DNA of 64,000 bases from Gracilariopsis chorda (Eukaryota > Rhodophyta > Florideophyceae > Gracilariales > Gracilariaceae): positions 124,001-188,000 of the forward strand of contig NBIV01000128.1 in the NCBI GenBank assembly GCA_003194525.1. Direction: 5' to 3'. The position numbers and the translations under genes were made by a program. Shown piece after piece: positions 51,030 through 63,257 of this stretch (positions are counted from its first letter, which is position 1; each line of letters opens with the position of its first letter). The notes below the pieces were generated by a model. It saw only the letters and a list, made by a program, of their open reading frames with translations. It made no database searches and was not told where the DNA came from.

Positions 51030-51635
51030 CCCCAAAGGGGAAAAACACCGAAAGACGTTCGGGATCTTCCTCTCACGAGGTGAGCCCAGTTGGGTAGAGC
51101 CCTCTCAGAGGTGTCACGGCGAAGCCGGTTTGTAAGACCAGGGACACCTGTCGCGACTCGCGCAGGGAGGTGAAGGCGAAGAATCGGTATCCGCGTGAGC
51201 GGGGTGTGATCCTCAGTAGAGGTATTTTTCCACGTAAGTGGGGGTGTGTGAGCGGATGCGCACACGAGGGCCGCGGATAGCGGGAGGTGCTACCCTAAAA
51301 AGGGGGAAAAGGAAGGGCGAAGAGGAGGAAGAGAGGACGATGTGAGTCGCGAGAGCGACGAACAGATACGGCGATGCCGGTAACAATATCCGTATACAGG
51401 GCGAAACACCAATATGATTGGAACAATTGTACTCCCAAGGATGGGCTTCTTTAGATGTGCAAGGGGGTTAGATGTCCCGTGGTTTACGGCGTTTCCCTCC
51501 AAGGAGGAGTAGAGTACGCGCGCAAGCGGCAACAACTAGAGCCAATTCCCCAGGTTGGGGTCCCTTGTTGGGGAAGGTTTACTGGTGCGACGGCAGTGCG
51601 CCGTCGCACTAAGTACTAGCTTCCCAGAAATGGGT
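51030..51635 (+). ncRNA. candidate large structured RNA (group II intron-like or unknown)
   Basis: A purine-rich 0.6-kb segment packed with short perfect hairpins, many capped by GNRA loops: CCGC-GTGA-GCGG (51191-51202), CCAC-GTAA-GTGG (51230-51241), GTCGC-GAGA-GCGAC (51346-51359), CGC-GCAA-GCG (51519-51528) and CCCA-GAAA-TGGG (51623-51634). A three-way junction is closed by AGGTGTC/GACACCT (51109-51115 with 51143-51149), and a 10-bp stem lies at 51585-51609. GTGAGCCCAGTTGGGT at 51080 resembles the 5-prime end of group II introns (GUGxGCCCAGxUxGGGU). I did not find a canonical domain V or an intron-encoded protein. The strand is set by the GNRA loops. An organelle-derived insertion is possible. 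Confidence 0.45.
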
Positions 51636-52627
51636 GTGAAAATAATACATAATATTAACTATAATACTCCACATTTCGTGGCAACATCCACTACTGTGGC
51701 CAACCGCCAATTGACCCAAAACCGTGTCCCACGTGTCCATATCCACCATAGTGGGGCGTAGTTCATATACACACTACACAACCGATAATATCGGGAAAGC
51801 GTTCAAGTACCAAGAATCCCTCCCTGAGGGCGTTGCACTTCAGAAACCTCTGCACTGAACCAATTTTTCGACGCTCTACCAGTCTGTTCATAAGCCTTAC
51901 TATGGCATGGAGTTGAATTGTCACCGTTTTGTTCCGACCCGTTTTTCCGATAGTAATACTCATCGCTGAATAGTGTGATTTTCGGCTTCAGACACCCCAA
52001 AATACGATATGACCAGCCTTTAGCTGTATTAAGTCTCCTACTATTAGATACCCTTCAAAATGCAATAAAAAAGCAATTTCAACAACCGCTTGGCCATTGC
52101 TGACCACTTCAACTGCAATGGCATACACGATTATTTCAAGGCACACACCATGGTGCGACCTACGCTTAATCACGCCTCATCCACGCAGACATAGCTCAGA
52201 AAGAGTCATTTTTCGTTGCAAATGCGCCATATAGAATTCCAAAGCACATTTCCTCTGAACTGGCCCCGATAACTTTAAATCAAGATTTTGGTTGTAGCGG
52301 TACACAAATTATCTTGTGAACAACCGATGGATATCTCCATCAGTGGCAAACTGCTGTTTCGATTCGCTTAAGGTCTCTCTCAGGCATTTCCCATCCTTTT
52401 CTTGGCAATAAATGAGATGAGCGAGAGAGGCAGTCTGTATGAGATTTAATCTCATTTCAGAGTCACCCGTTCTCGCCTGTTTCCACTGCAAATGCACCTG
52501 CCAACACCTAGCGCCTCCACGGAAGAGAGCGACGTTCGCCGTCACTCGAATGCGGCCGCGCGGAGGCTGGCTCGTCTTACTCGCCTCTCACTCTCGATTT
52601 CGCTCACTCATGCTGCGAGCGATGTGA
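51636..52627. other. no gene recognised
   Basis: The left 120 bp still contain small hairpins (CCAC-TACT-GTGG near 51690, CCAC-CATA-GTGG near 51746). Beyond that no structure or frame stands out. Confidence 0.3.
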
Positions 52628-53244
52628 CTATAAGCGACGGAGTGCCTCCCTATGCAGCATCTCATGCTCCAAACAGCGTTTACTACCCTTCAGCGCCGCC
52701 ACTGCCCACGCAGCTCCTCGTTGTGCCAACCAGCTCACAGCACTCCGCCCCGCCCCCAAACCGTATCCCAGTGAGCCCTGCACCGCCATAGAGAATACTA
52801 TTTGGGCACGACGGAAGGAGGGATTGTCTAGATGGGTGCTGACTAAAGGTAGAAGCAGATGCAGTGGAGCAACGTTGTTCAAACCGCAACAGTTCGCCGC
52901 CAATACCAGGCCATGCAATAGTCCACGCACATGTAAAGTGGGGGCATGGGCGATCATATTGTTGACCTTGGTATACTGGATTTCCATCTTGGTCTCATAT
53001 TCAGATATGCGACGCATTATTTCTTCCAACTTCACTAGTAAATTTTTGCACCATAAACCCCCCTGATGCTGGAAGGTATTCCATCGCTAGCATCTTGTGC
53101 AGTAGTTTCCGGCATGACTGGATGCGTGTCCTCGAACTCCCCAGCGTCCATATCAATGAACGGGTAGTATGGAAAGGAATGATGTGACAAACTAGAATCA
53201 TCTGTCATCTCGCGAGTGATAGAGGTTGCAACTGGCTGTGCCAT
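52628..53244 (-). CDS. unidentified protein, frame broken or spliced
   Basis: ATG at 53244 opens 69 codons of hydrophilic, Ser/Pro/acid-rich sequence (REMTDDSSLSHHSFPYYPF). The frame then stops at 53035. A second frame from about 53035 to 52628 continues with a helical segment KLEEIMRRISEYETKMEIQY and a hydrophobic Leu/Ala-rich part. A small intron or a frameshift must join them, but the only donor nearby (GTTTAT) gives an implausibly short intron. A TATA box 53 bp upstream of the ATG supports transcription. No family was recognised. Confidence 0.3.
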
Positions 53245-53296
53245 CCTGTGGTTGCTGGAAGAAGAGTATTGAAGCTGAGCAGTGCCATCGAAGGGT

Positions 53297-53304
53297 ATTA
53301 TATA
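53297..53304 (-). promoter_or_regulatory. TATA box, reverse strand
   Basis: TATATAAT on the reverse strand, 53 bp before the ATG at 53244. The spacing fits a short 5-prime UTR. Confidence 0.45.
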
Positions 53305-54143
53305 GACACAAGATACCCCAAAACGGACAGTGCCTTTGGCAACCTGGTTTTTTTCATGGCAGGAAAGTGTCCCCTTACAGGTAGGTATGAGCTATTACCT
53401 AGACCTAGTATGCTGAACTAGAGAATATTCGTATAGAACAATTGTCTAGAAAAGCCCGAATTGTGTGGCCTCCAAGCCAACTCGGGGCAGACCTCCTCTC
53501 CTTACTTTTGGGACCCCCACCTTCTCTTAGAGCTGTCTACTCCTCCCTTTCTCCAAACCTTCCAACACTACTCTACCCCCCTTATCCTCCATAACCGTGC
53601 ATCTTGGTCTGCTGCACATCGTGAGTGACTCGGCTGTCTCGGTCTGTTACGAGATCAGCGGACGTATTAGTTTGCTTCAAGCCATGCTCTAGACCTAATG
53701 CTTTGGTTGTGCGTGTTCAGTGAATACGTTCCTATACATACTGTACTAGGCCTAAGGTTTTAGTCTCGCATCTGTTGTCACCATTGTTCTTCTCTACCGC
53801 TGTTAGTGGGCCATTGCCCTGTGTACGCTTTCATCATCATCTATTTCCGCCTTGCCTTAGTCGAGGCCATGCATTTCTTGTGCCTGCCGCCGCAGTACGC
53901 ACGTTGCTATTAATCCTTTTCGGTCTACTATTTATAAGCATTGCACAACAGTGCTGGTACTCTCGAGCTACGAATATATTTTCAAGCTACTCTCCGGCAG
54001 CGAAGGGTACAAAAAGGGCTGTTGTCGTCCATTGTCGTGAAATCGTGCAACATGACACTCACAGTCTCAAGCCACGTCAAGAATTTTTGCATTTTTTTTT
54101 GTAATTGAGCAGCTTGGACGCCTTCAATCGCTTGTAAACAAGC
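53305..54143. other. no gene recognised
   Basis: Pyrimidine-rich in the middle. The open frame at 53775-54104 has no family resemblance. Confidence 0.3.
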
Positions 54144-55384
54144 TCATACAACCCGCAAGGGCCCGTCAGACGCATTGGCATCGCTTGGGATATAAATACA
54201 ATCCAAGTACAAATTGCCCGCAAAGAGTAAAGCTGCTGCACGACGACACACTCGATTAAAGCCCACAAAACTGCTACGCCCTTCAAGAACAGCACCAATC
54301 AGAGCCTGATTATCAAGAAAAACCATCACTCGTGTGCTAAAATGTTTTTGTTTCCGAAGCATCCATCACAGTCATAGAAGCAGAGCTTCGCCTTCGAGAA
54401 GATGAATTGGCATCCCTTTGCGCCAACGGTGCCTGATGGCGAGCTTCCATGGTTGATTGGAGACCCATTGCCATTGTTGTTCTACTGATTGGGAAAGCAG
54501 TAGCAGCACGTCTTCACACGGACTGTATACCACTCCACCACCACAAAGGCTTGCATCGGTTCAAAAAGCGTGGACGCAAAAGGGCGTAGAGATACAAGTG
54601 CGTATCAACCCAGATAGCTCGAAACGAAGAGTGCGTACCTGTCTTGTAACCTTGTTAGGCTGAACTTTACAGCAGCGAGACTGCCTCAACTTATACATGC
54701 TTTGCAACACCGAAAAGAGGGGTCGACGCAAGAGAACAAACCACGCCCACTTTCCCAGCTCGCGCACTTTCCAGCGTATTCCCTTCAGAAAGCTCGCCGT
54801 ACTTCACATAATATGTCGCATCTTTCCGCCTTCGGCAAGAGTAACCCATTGTCGTGACCTTCGATGACCAGAACCTCGGTGAAGTACATTGTCCCGGGCC
54901 ATAAAACGTTTCGTGATTGAGACGGCAACCCACATCGCTCAGATTCCCGTATAACCGCCTTCACAGTGTTAATTGCCTTTTCCATATGAGCGCCGAGGGA
55001 GAAGTAATCATCGACAAAAGCCACATAGCATATACCCGAAAAGTCAAAAATCCCCGTTGTCCAGCGTCTCGACGATAGTCCAGCAAACTCAAGCAGTTTT
55101 CGGTGAATGGCTTGTGCCGCAAACACGGAGGGGGACCCCATGGGCATGAACCACGCAAGAGGGTATATCTGCGAATCACGCTGGTTTGTCGGAGGCAGGC
55201 CCAAATATGGACACGTAAATCCTGGATTATTAATCCGATGAAACTGATTGTCCAGATCCGATTTTCCAACGCACAGTTTCCGCCCCGAGGGCATCCATAA
55301 ACGCAATAAGTGACCAGGATTAGGTTGGCCAATCTGAGCAGGTGCTATGAAAACGGTTTTTGCCTTACGCGCGTCAATGATCAA
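54144..55384 (-). pseudogene. reverse transcriptase / RNase H relic of a second retroelement family
   Basis: The reverse strand at 54785-55384 encodes RT motifs: RKLCVGKSDLDNQFHRI (motif A), FMPMGSPSVFAAQAIHRKLL (motif B) and YVAFVDDYFSLG (motif C with an intact DD). At 54144-54362 an RNase H-like end follows, with VMVFLDNQALIGAVLEGRSS and YIPSDANASDGP, the PSxxNxxD pattern seen in DIRS/YR elements. The part between has stops. It is not close to the DIRS element at 26-30 kb. No terminal repeats were seen. Confidence 0.7.
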
Positions 55385-56589
55385 CCTCTGACTTCTTTTT
55401 TTACTCTTCGGTACCGCAAGAATTCCATTTATTACCTTCGGTTGTCCTTAAGTCAGCCAAACGAGCCCGACCTTTCGCAGTTTTTCGACCAACGTGACAT
55501 AATCTTGATTTGGGTCATAACCAAAACTAGTGTCTTCTTCGTCTAGGATCTTTGTGACAAAACGCAGACCATTTTTCTTACAATACGCATGGCGTTGAAA
55601 AGAATCTTTGACGATGAAGAGGTCCGCACATTAAGAGGACTGTGATTCCAATTAGTATCTTCAATGTGATCAATAAAGTCTTGTTTTGAATTTAAAAAAA
55701 GTCGTCATATCGTTTCACAACTACGTCTGAGAGTGCTTCACGAGAAACACGAAGTTCAATTCCCGCATGGTTGAGTTCTGCACTGCACACTTTGGAAAAT
55801 GCATTTCGATACCATGGGTTCTCTTGCAGCAATACCAATGAACAAGCGACCTCATCCAGCAAAACTTTTGGTGTACCAGCACCACATTGAACATGGAGCT
55901 CTCATTGTTTTTCTTAACTGACGGAAGAGACTGCAAAAATCTTGGTTTTTCGAATGGATTTACCATATGAAATAGGGACTGTATTTTGGGCAGTTAGTAC
56001 CAAGTTTGAGAGTTCTTGACCAAATTGTCAACCCAAACATATCAGTCGTTTCACGTTCTGTTTCAATTTAACAACTTGTTAAATGAAGTGCCTTTTTTTT
56101 TCCGTATACATATGAAGCAAGCAGCGTTATGTAAGTTCGCTTTTGGACGGAAAAAGAAATTCTTTTCAATTCGAATGACGTACAGTGAGACCGTTCCAAG
56201 GTTTTTTGTGTTGCTTTCAGCATTTGGGCACTGTTTGCGTGGGCTACCTACGGAAAATATGTTTTCTTGAACGCGATGAAAACTGCTGGATTAACATCTT
56301 AAGGTGAAAGAAATACTACACAAAACTCAATAGCGATGTTTAAGGATGTAGATTGAGATATGTTGGCTTTTTTTGGGTTCGATTGACCACAAATACGCCA
56401 GGACCTGGAACATTGTTTTGTGATCAATTTTGTTGCTCATTACAAACATGGAATACTTTTTCGTGAAGAGAAAATGGCAAACCTGGCTACACACTTGTAT
56501 CAAACTCAACCATCAGGGAGCAAGCAAGATTAGTTATTGCTGTGCGAAGTGGGTGCGATGCGGGAGGTCGTTAAAAATGTGAAGGACAA
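55385..56589. other. 1.2 kb without recognised gene
   Basis: AT-rich, with short frames only. The left part may belong to the RT relic. The right edge (GACAA) is the putative target duplication of Copia element 2. Confidence 0.3.
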
Positions 56590-56684
56590 TGTCAAACATT
56601 TCTGTACAGTAACCACAGAACAGATACATAAGCCCAGGGGCAACGAGCTCCATGTAAACTGACTAGTTATTGCCTTCACTCACA
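56590..56684 (+). repeat. 5-prime LTR of Copia 2 (95 bp)
   Basis: TGTCAAACATTTCTGTACAG through TTCACTCACA. It lacks a block of about 45 nt that is present in the 3-prime LTR. Confidence 0.82.
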
Positions 56685-59191
56685 GGTTATGGACCCTACG
56701 CTCACGCGGAAAAAGCCAAACCATCCCCACACATAACTTCGAACATACTGAACGTCAACCACACCCATTACACACAACGGCGCCCCACCCATCGCGCCTC
56801 GCTCGCTGCCATGGTCGCGAGCTACGACAACAACCCTACATCCAAGAATTATTCGAAAACGCCATTCTGAACCACAGAGACAACCACGAACCCCAAGATA
56901 CAACACAAGCCACCATCATAGCCACAGAAGAAATCCAGTCTAGCTCAGTTACACACCCCCACCAACTAAACTCCGTCCACCCTATCATGGACATCGAAAA
57001 TTTTCCCAAACTGCCCCAACTCGACCGTACCAACTACGCACCATGGTTTCTAGCCCTGCAGATCTATGCAGCTACCATTAAGGCGTTGAACCACCTTGAC
57101 TGCAATCCGTCGACACCAACGGACCCCCACGTCGTCAAGACGTACTTCGATGGCAAAAAGATGCTCCAATCTGCGGTTCTTAGCAGTGTACCCTCGGAAA
57201 TATTAGAAGTGCACATCCTGCCACAAGGCCGACCTACACCACATGAACTAGTAGCCAAAATCATTACCCACATAAACCGCCCCTCCAAATTAGATCATCA
57301 ATACTTGGAAACCGAAGCTCAGAGTACTGCCTTCAAAGATGAGGAAGATATCGACGATTTCATTAAAACTCACAAAGAAATCCGACAAAAAATGGAAGCT
57401 ACCCCAACATCGACGACGAGGAAACGACTGTTGATTTCATGATCGCAGGAATACGTCGAAACACCATCAGCACACCCATTCTCGACCATATCCTCACGCA
57501 CAAACCCTACACAAGCAAAGATTTCACTCGAAAGTTCAAGGATTTATACAACCTATATCAACCTCATACAACACGGCTGCAACAACCGCAAAACATTCTC
57601 GGTGACTATGGACTTCCCCAACGTGGATTCACAGGGTATTTCCAGTTCACTCCAACCCCATACCGATACCGAACTCCACAGACGCAGTTCTGCCACCAGT
57701 ACAACCGACGACCAACCCCTCCCCAGCGATGAGTCCCACCTCACCAACTTTGCACTTTCCATATCAATATCAGATTATTCTGCAACCACACTGACCAGGA
57801 ATGCAGAGATTCACAACACCCCAAATTCATCAAGCCACAGGCTCACTACGGTCAGGGCGGTCCTGCTTACATCCCACACTCTTACTATCACCAAGCCTTA
57901 CCACCATCACACTAATATCAACAACAACACTCCGTCCCATCTACCCCATTGCACGCCGAGTCACCATCCGAAATGGACGCTGAAGCCAAGAGTACGTATA
58001 TACTTGACAGCGGAGATTATCCAACTTACGTCCCGAAACCGACAGCTCACATGACCTCACTTAAAAGCCCCACCCTACCTGACGCCACTGCCTTCCAGCT
58101 CACACGTTGCACACACCATGAAACCCTCCGCCTCCACCCGCCAGCGAGTAACCACCTCATCTGCACAGACAGTGTAGTGAAACCTCACATGCGACATAGA
58201 TTACTCTCAGTTCACGACTTAGCCGAACGATATGGCCTATTAACATTCACCCGTAAAGCTGGCTACATTGTAAACACGAAGAAGCCACATCACAAGATCT
58301 TACCCATGGCCCCATGCAGAAACAACCAATTGTAACTCCAAGCAACAACCTTAGGAACAACGAAGGCAAACAGAGTACGAATCTTCGCACATAATCCCAA
58401 TAAGAGTCCCAGAGCATACGCCACCCCACGCCCCCAACCTCCCACTCACAAAACACTCCAGCAACAATCATCCCTTCATAAACCAACACTAACGATAACT
58501 GGACAGGTCCTATCACTGACAGCCTGTCCTGAGGTACCAGAACTCTGTCGCAGCTTAAAAACACCACGACAGTCCCACCCAGTGCGCCCCTCAGACAGAC
58601 AGCTTTCAAATGGCACCTTCGACTGAACCATGCACATCCCAAAGAACTATCCCTCACCGCGCACAGGGACCTCATCCCCACCATGCCCACCTCCCTCCCA
58701 TCCCGTATAGAGATCACATGCAGCGCATGCAGTCACGGCAAACTACACCCTGCTCCCCACAAACGCACCACACACCATTATGAACCAAAAGCCTTGGTAA
58801 ACTCAGATACCTGCGGCCCGATCAAACCCACTTCCCGCCAGGGCGAGAACACGTTCTCATCATCATATGCGCCGCCTCTCGCTTCGTCATCGCACACTTC
58901 ATACGGGACAGGAAAGACATCCCAAAATACATCTAGCACGCACTCCAGTATCTATGACATCGGGTGCAACTCCCACAAACCGATTTCCAAAGCGAAAATG
59001 CACTTGAGTATACCTCTCAAAGAATGCAAAGCATTTTTCGACACCACAACATCACACATCACCTCCGCACATAACAACAACCTCAAGAGAACTCAATTGC
59101 GGAACGGTTTAACCACACAGTTATGGAAGCCTCCTGTGCCCTCTGTAGAGCAATGCGTGCGCGCATACCCTGTAGACGAGGTGGATCATAA

Positions 59192-60158
59192 ACGATGCAA
59201 TACCCACGTGGCATCGGTTCAACTCAGGTATGAGTGGACCCTCGGAAATATTGCGTGAAAATCGATATGAACTTTGATTAACATTTTTAGAACCTTTGTA
59301 GGTGATTTCTGTGGTATCTGGAACAGATGGACACATGGCGAGCGTACGGATATTATTCAAGGTTTACATGATTCACACGTGTCTTGTTGCGCAGTGGCTG
59401 GCAGTGTTGCCAAGTGACACAAGAGTGTGGACTACAACTGTGGCACACTACAGCAGTAGTATTCGTAGATTGTTGTGACCCAATAGTACTTAAGGGAAAA
59501 CGGCCTTGCCGTTTCAACCTGAATTAAAGACAGGCTCTGAATGGGCTCTGAGTTTATCGCCTGTGCGAATTGATCAACTTCTACTGGAGTTTCACAGCGT
59601 TCGATCTCGTTATATTCACCCGCACAGTATCAATAGGGACCACTGATCTGTCTTACCCCGTGGGTTCGCCCGGTGTTCATTGTTTTAACCGTTTTGGTTA
59701 CTTTCTATTGTGGGAACAGATAGCCGTTCGACTCTGTATTGAGTTTGGCAATGCTGGCTGAACAAGCAACACCTCTCACCGCCAGGTCTCTTTCGGCTTT
59801 CCGTACGACCCGCCCGGCTGTACCTTCCCTTTTGGTTTCTCCCCTTTTTTTCTTTGCCTGTTCTGGATTCTCCGTGGAGCGGAACGCCGCTCACACGAAT
59901 CTGTGCACTACGCTGACCAGCTGGATACCCGATGTTTGGTATCACCTCCGTCGTTATAGCCGGAAGCCACCTCACTTTTACACCCAAACACCAAGTGGTA
60001 CGGAGGGCCCTGTCTCTGTGCCTACGTCACAAGAGAGCAACGATGCGAACACCTTGGGAGGATTTCCCGCCTAGGGATATTGCTCCTCCCGCTCCTGAAC
60101 ACCACAAGACTTGATGACGCCTTCTGAGAAGATGCAGCTCTAGATGCGATATTCAAGT
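59192..60158. mobile_element. unclassified 0.97-kb insertion inside Copia 2 integrase
   Basis: Integrase coding stops after the codons for RRGGS and resumes as LHHAAIETSPYTKW about 970 bp later. ATAA flanks both sides (59188-59191 and 60159-60162). The insert encodes no recognised protein and has no clear inverted repeats. Its middle (near 59480-59520) has TTAAGGGAAAACGGCCTTGC and could be a solo LTR or a non-autonomous element. Boundaries are inferred from the integrase break and are approximate. Confidence 0.55.
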
Positions 60159-62069
60159 ATAACCTACTACACCATGCCGCAATAGAAACATCACCTTACA
60201 CCAAATGGTGTCACACCACCTCAACAATCATACACATCTATGACTTCGGCCAGTTCGGCACGATACCTGTATATACACCAAAGGCAAAACTTCAGCCTCG
60301 AGCCGAGCATGTACGTTACATGTACCCCGCCTCTCTCACCCACATAGTGGTATACAACCTGAAGGCACACCAGTACCAACCAATACGCGTTACCGATTTT
60401 GAGCAGTACCACAGTCACACTGACTGCACAGCCGTCGCCCATATGGCACTTACGGATAGCGCATATAGCAAACTCCCCATACCCACCTCCATAGATGTCG
60501 ATACCCCACCCTTACCAATCTCAGACAAGCTCAATTGTACCGTGACGCCAATCAATGGAAAACAGCCCACGATGAAGAGCTCGCCAACATCGACCAACAA
60601 AACAGCATAAAATGGCTCCACCAAAACTTCGTAGCCCCCACAGACGCCATCATACAATTGACAATGATTTACAGGTACAATATATCAGACGATAGATAGT
60701 TTCACAACGGAAAGCGAGATGGAACCTCAGAGGCGACCTAATGAAACCGGGCATCCACTACGTCCCACAATATACTACCACATACACAGCAGACAGAACA
60801 ACACAGCCCATCCTCCTAGACCTCCATGTCCACGAAAACTTACCAATCGAACACTTCGACATAACATCCGCATACCTGCATGAAACATAACAACAAGATA
60901 AACTAGTGTGTGTCTCCCAGATGCCCTTATTCAAAGGAAAGTACAAACAACCAGGTAAATACGGATTGATCCGCGGAAATCTATACGGATCTCCTCCGCC
61001 AGCATATTACTATAACAACGCTCTTGGCATCTTCCTAGCACATCTCAAATTCACGCCATCAGAACATGACCCATGCCTATACCTCAAAGTCACACCCCAC
61101 GGCTACATAGTAATCATTGAAGAAATACACCAACAACTTTTGACCAAGTACCAAATCAAACGATTGAGCCGACCAACCCACTTTGTCAGTTGGCACATTG
61201 ATTACCATCAAAACAGCAGCATTCATGTCTCTCAACCAGATGCCATAGCAGCTCTCCTTAAGCAAAACAACATGTCAGAATGCAACCCAGCACTTACCCC
61301 GTATAGCTCACTCACACCTATTGATCAGACATCGCTCACAACCCCCTTAACGCCAGAAAACTCAACAAAACACCGCCCAATACTAGGGACAATACGCCAT
61401 ATCACCAACAGCACCCGCCCGGAGCTTAGATATGCGACTAACCGTCTTGCTAAGCACATGGCAGCACCCCAGAAGAACCATTTGCAGGCAATGAAGACAC
61501 TGCTACGGTACATAAAAGGCACGAAGACTCACGGAATCCTCTTCAAAATAGCACCGATGCCCAATTCACAACGACAGTTAGCATCATATAGTGATGTAGA
61601 TTATGCAAACTTGAAGAACCGAAAATCTATCACCGGCAGTATTCAAACAATTGCGAGCAAGCCACTGTCATGGCTTTCAAAACGGCAATCAATAGTTGCA
61701 CTGTCCACAACAGAGGCGGAATACATTGCCGTTACGCAAGCCAAACAACATACACAACGGTTACGCAAACCCCCGCTCTCTGCAAACGTTAAGCAACAAA
61801 CAGCTCCGCACTACATTGACAACCGCAGCGCTATATTGATAGCATCAAACCAGACACCAACGAAACGCCACAAATACATCGACATCCACCATCACTACTT
61901 AGAACACCATGTGGAAGACAAAACCATACAACTACACCGAATCTCGACGAACGACATGCTGGCAGACATCTTAATTAAACCATTACCTTGCGATCATTTC
62001 CGAGAACTTCTTCAACGACTTCACATCACAGCCCCACCTTACTTAAAATACAATGAACCAGACGGGGAC

Positions 62070-62217
62070 TGTCAAACATTCAACTGAATTTTGCTGCATT
62101 GCATTTCCTGCAGAAGTCAAACATTGCTGTACAGTAACCACAGAGCAGATAAATAAGCCCTCGGGCAACGAGCTCCAAGTAAACTGAGGAGGTAGCAATC
62201 TAGTGCCTTTATTCACA
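62070..62217 (+). repeat. 3-prime LTR of Copia 2 (148 bp)
   Basis: TGTCAAACAT, then about 45 extra nt ending in a second GTCAAACAT, then sequence matching the 5-prime LTR (CTGTACAGTAACCACAGA) to TTCACA. Confidence 0.82.
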
Positions 62218-63257
62218 GAAAACACAGTCGTGGTGTTCGAGAAACCATGTTCGTCTTTGCGCTCCAGAATTCTGGGGTCAAAATTCATGAGAGAGGTCCT
62301 CGGAATTCAAATAATAGTGCAATGCTTACAGGCTTGAGCTGTTTAATAAAAGTTACGGGGCGCACGTAAGTGGGGCAATGCTTCGTAGCCAGTCACTAGA
62401 ACACACGTTCCCGTTCAAGCATCCATGCATAATCTCCAACGATTGTCAACAGATAGAACGGCTCTTACTATGAATTTATTTGTGTGGAAACAATGAACGT
62501 AAAATCTGAAGATGTCCAGTACAACAACAGCACGTTGCAAAACCTGGAAGCCAAATTTTGTTTCCTTCTGCACCTCGAAAGTTTCCATAGTCATATGAAG
62601 AAGACCTTAAATCTTGTGAGAGTAAACGCGAATGTCTGCAAGTGTATGCGTTAGCCAGACATATTATAGGATAACTAAAGATCCAAGCGAGAAACCAATG
62701 GCTCCAAAATTGCCAAGTACTTCTCTTCGCCTTAGTTATACTACTATAGAACTAAAAAATAGCCTATGCTAATTGGCTGACGTCGATAACTGAGAAACTC
62801 TACTCCCATTAGTTCAAGAAGCGTGGCAATACTTTCATCGCCATAGAAGTGTGATTGCAGAGCTCCACAGATTTCTTAAGCGAGTTCATGAGCTATGCAT
62901 CTTAAATGGTAAATCGACGACCAAAATGGACGAAAGAGATGTAATTCGTATACTGAAAATTTCATGCCGTTGCACTATATAGGCGTTTTGGAATGGGCAA
63001 AACTACGTCCAGAACTAGTGAACAATACGGTCATGTGTACCACAAAAGTATTCAACTGTACGCCGCTCCACCTACGATCACATCACAATACAATGATGAT
63101 ACTTGTAGCAGTGTAGGTGACTGCACCTCCGACGGAGCTGTAGAAGTGCATTTACAACGAGAAGATGATAAAAACGTCGATGTTTTAGGACTTCGGTGTG
63201 TCGAGCAGCAAACACTATTAAAAAAAGTTCCCTTCTGTTTGAAATGGAGCAAGGAAT
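62218..63257. other. 1 kb without recognised gene
   Basis: A forward frame at 62993-63274 (93 codons, acidic, with DDTCSSVGDCTSDGAVEVHL) lies just before the piggyBac fragment and may be its N-terminal part. Nothing else was recognised. Confidence 0.35.

Larger units (their letters stand above)
56590..62217 (+). mobile_element. degenerate Ty1/Copia retrotransposon 2
   Basis: Bounded by LTRs starting TGTCAAACAT and flanked by GACAA (left) and GAAAA (right), a likely decayed 5-bp duplication. Order: leader GGTTATGGACC (primer-binding site type shared with the small Copia element); gag (56987-57440 in one frame, continuing shifted); protease YILDSGDYPTYV near 58005; and a pre-integrase zinc region CSACSHGKLHPAPHK near 58710. 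Integrase follows (AERFNHTVMEASCALC near 59100), then a 0.97-kb insert and the integrase tail at 60175-60420. RT and RNase H occupy 60906-62087, with LSTTEAEYIAVTQAKQ and NDMLADILIKPL. In RT the YVDD motif is deleted (VIIEEIHQ instead). A polypurine tract GACGGGGAC precedes the 3-prime LTR. Confidence 0.9.
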
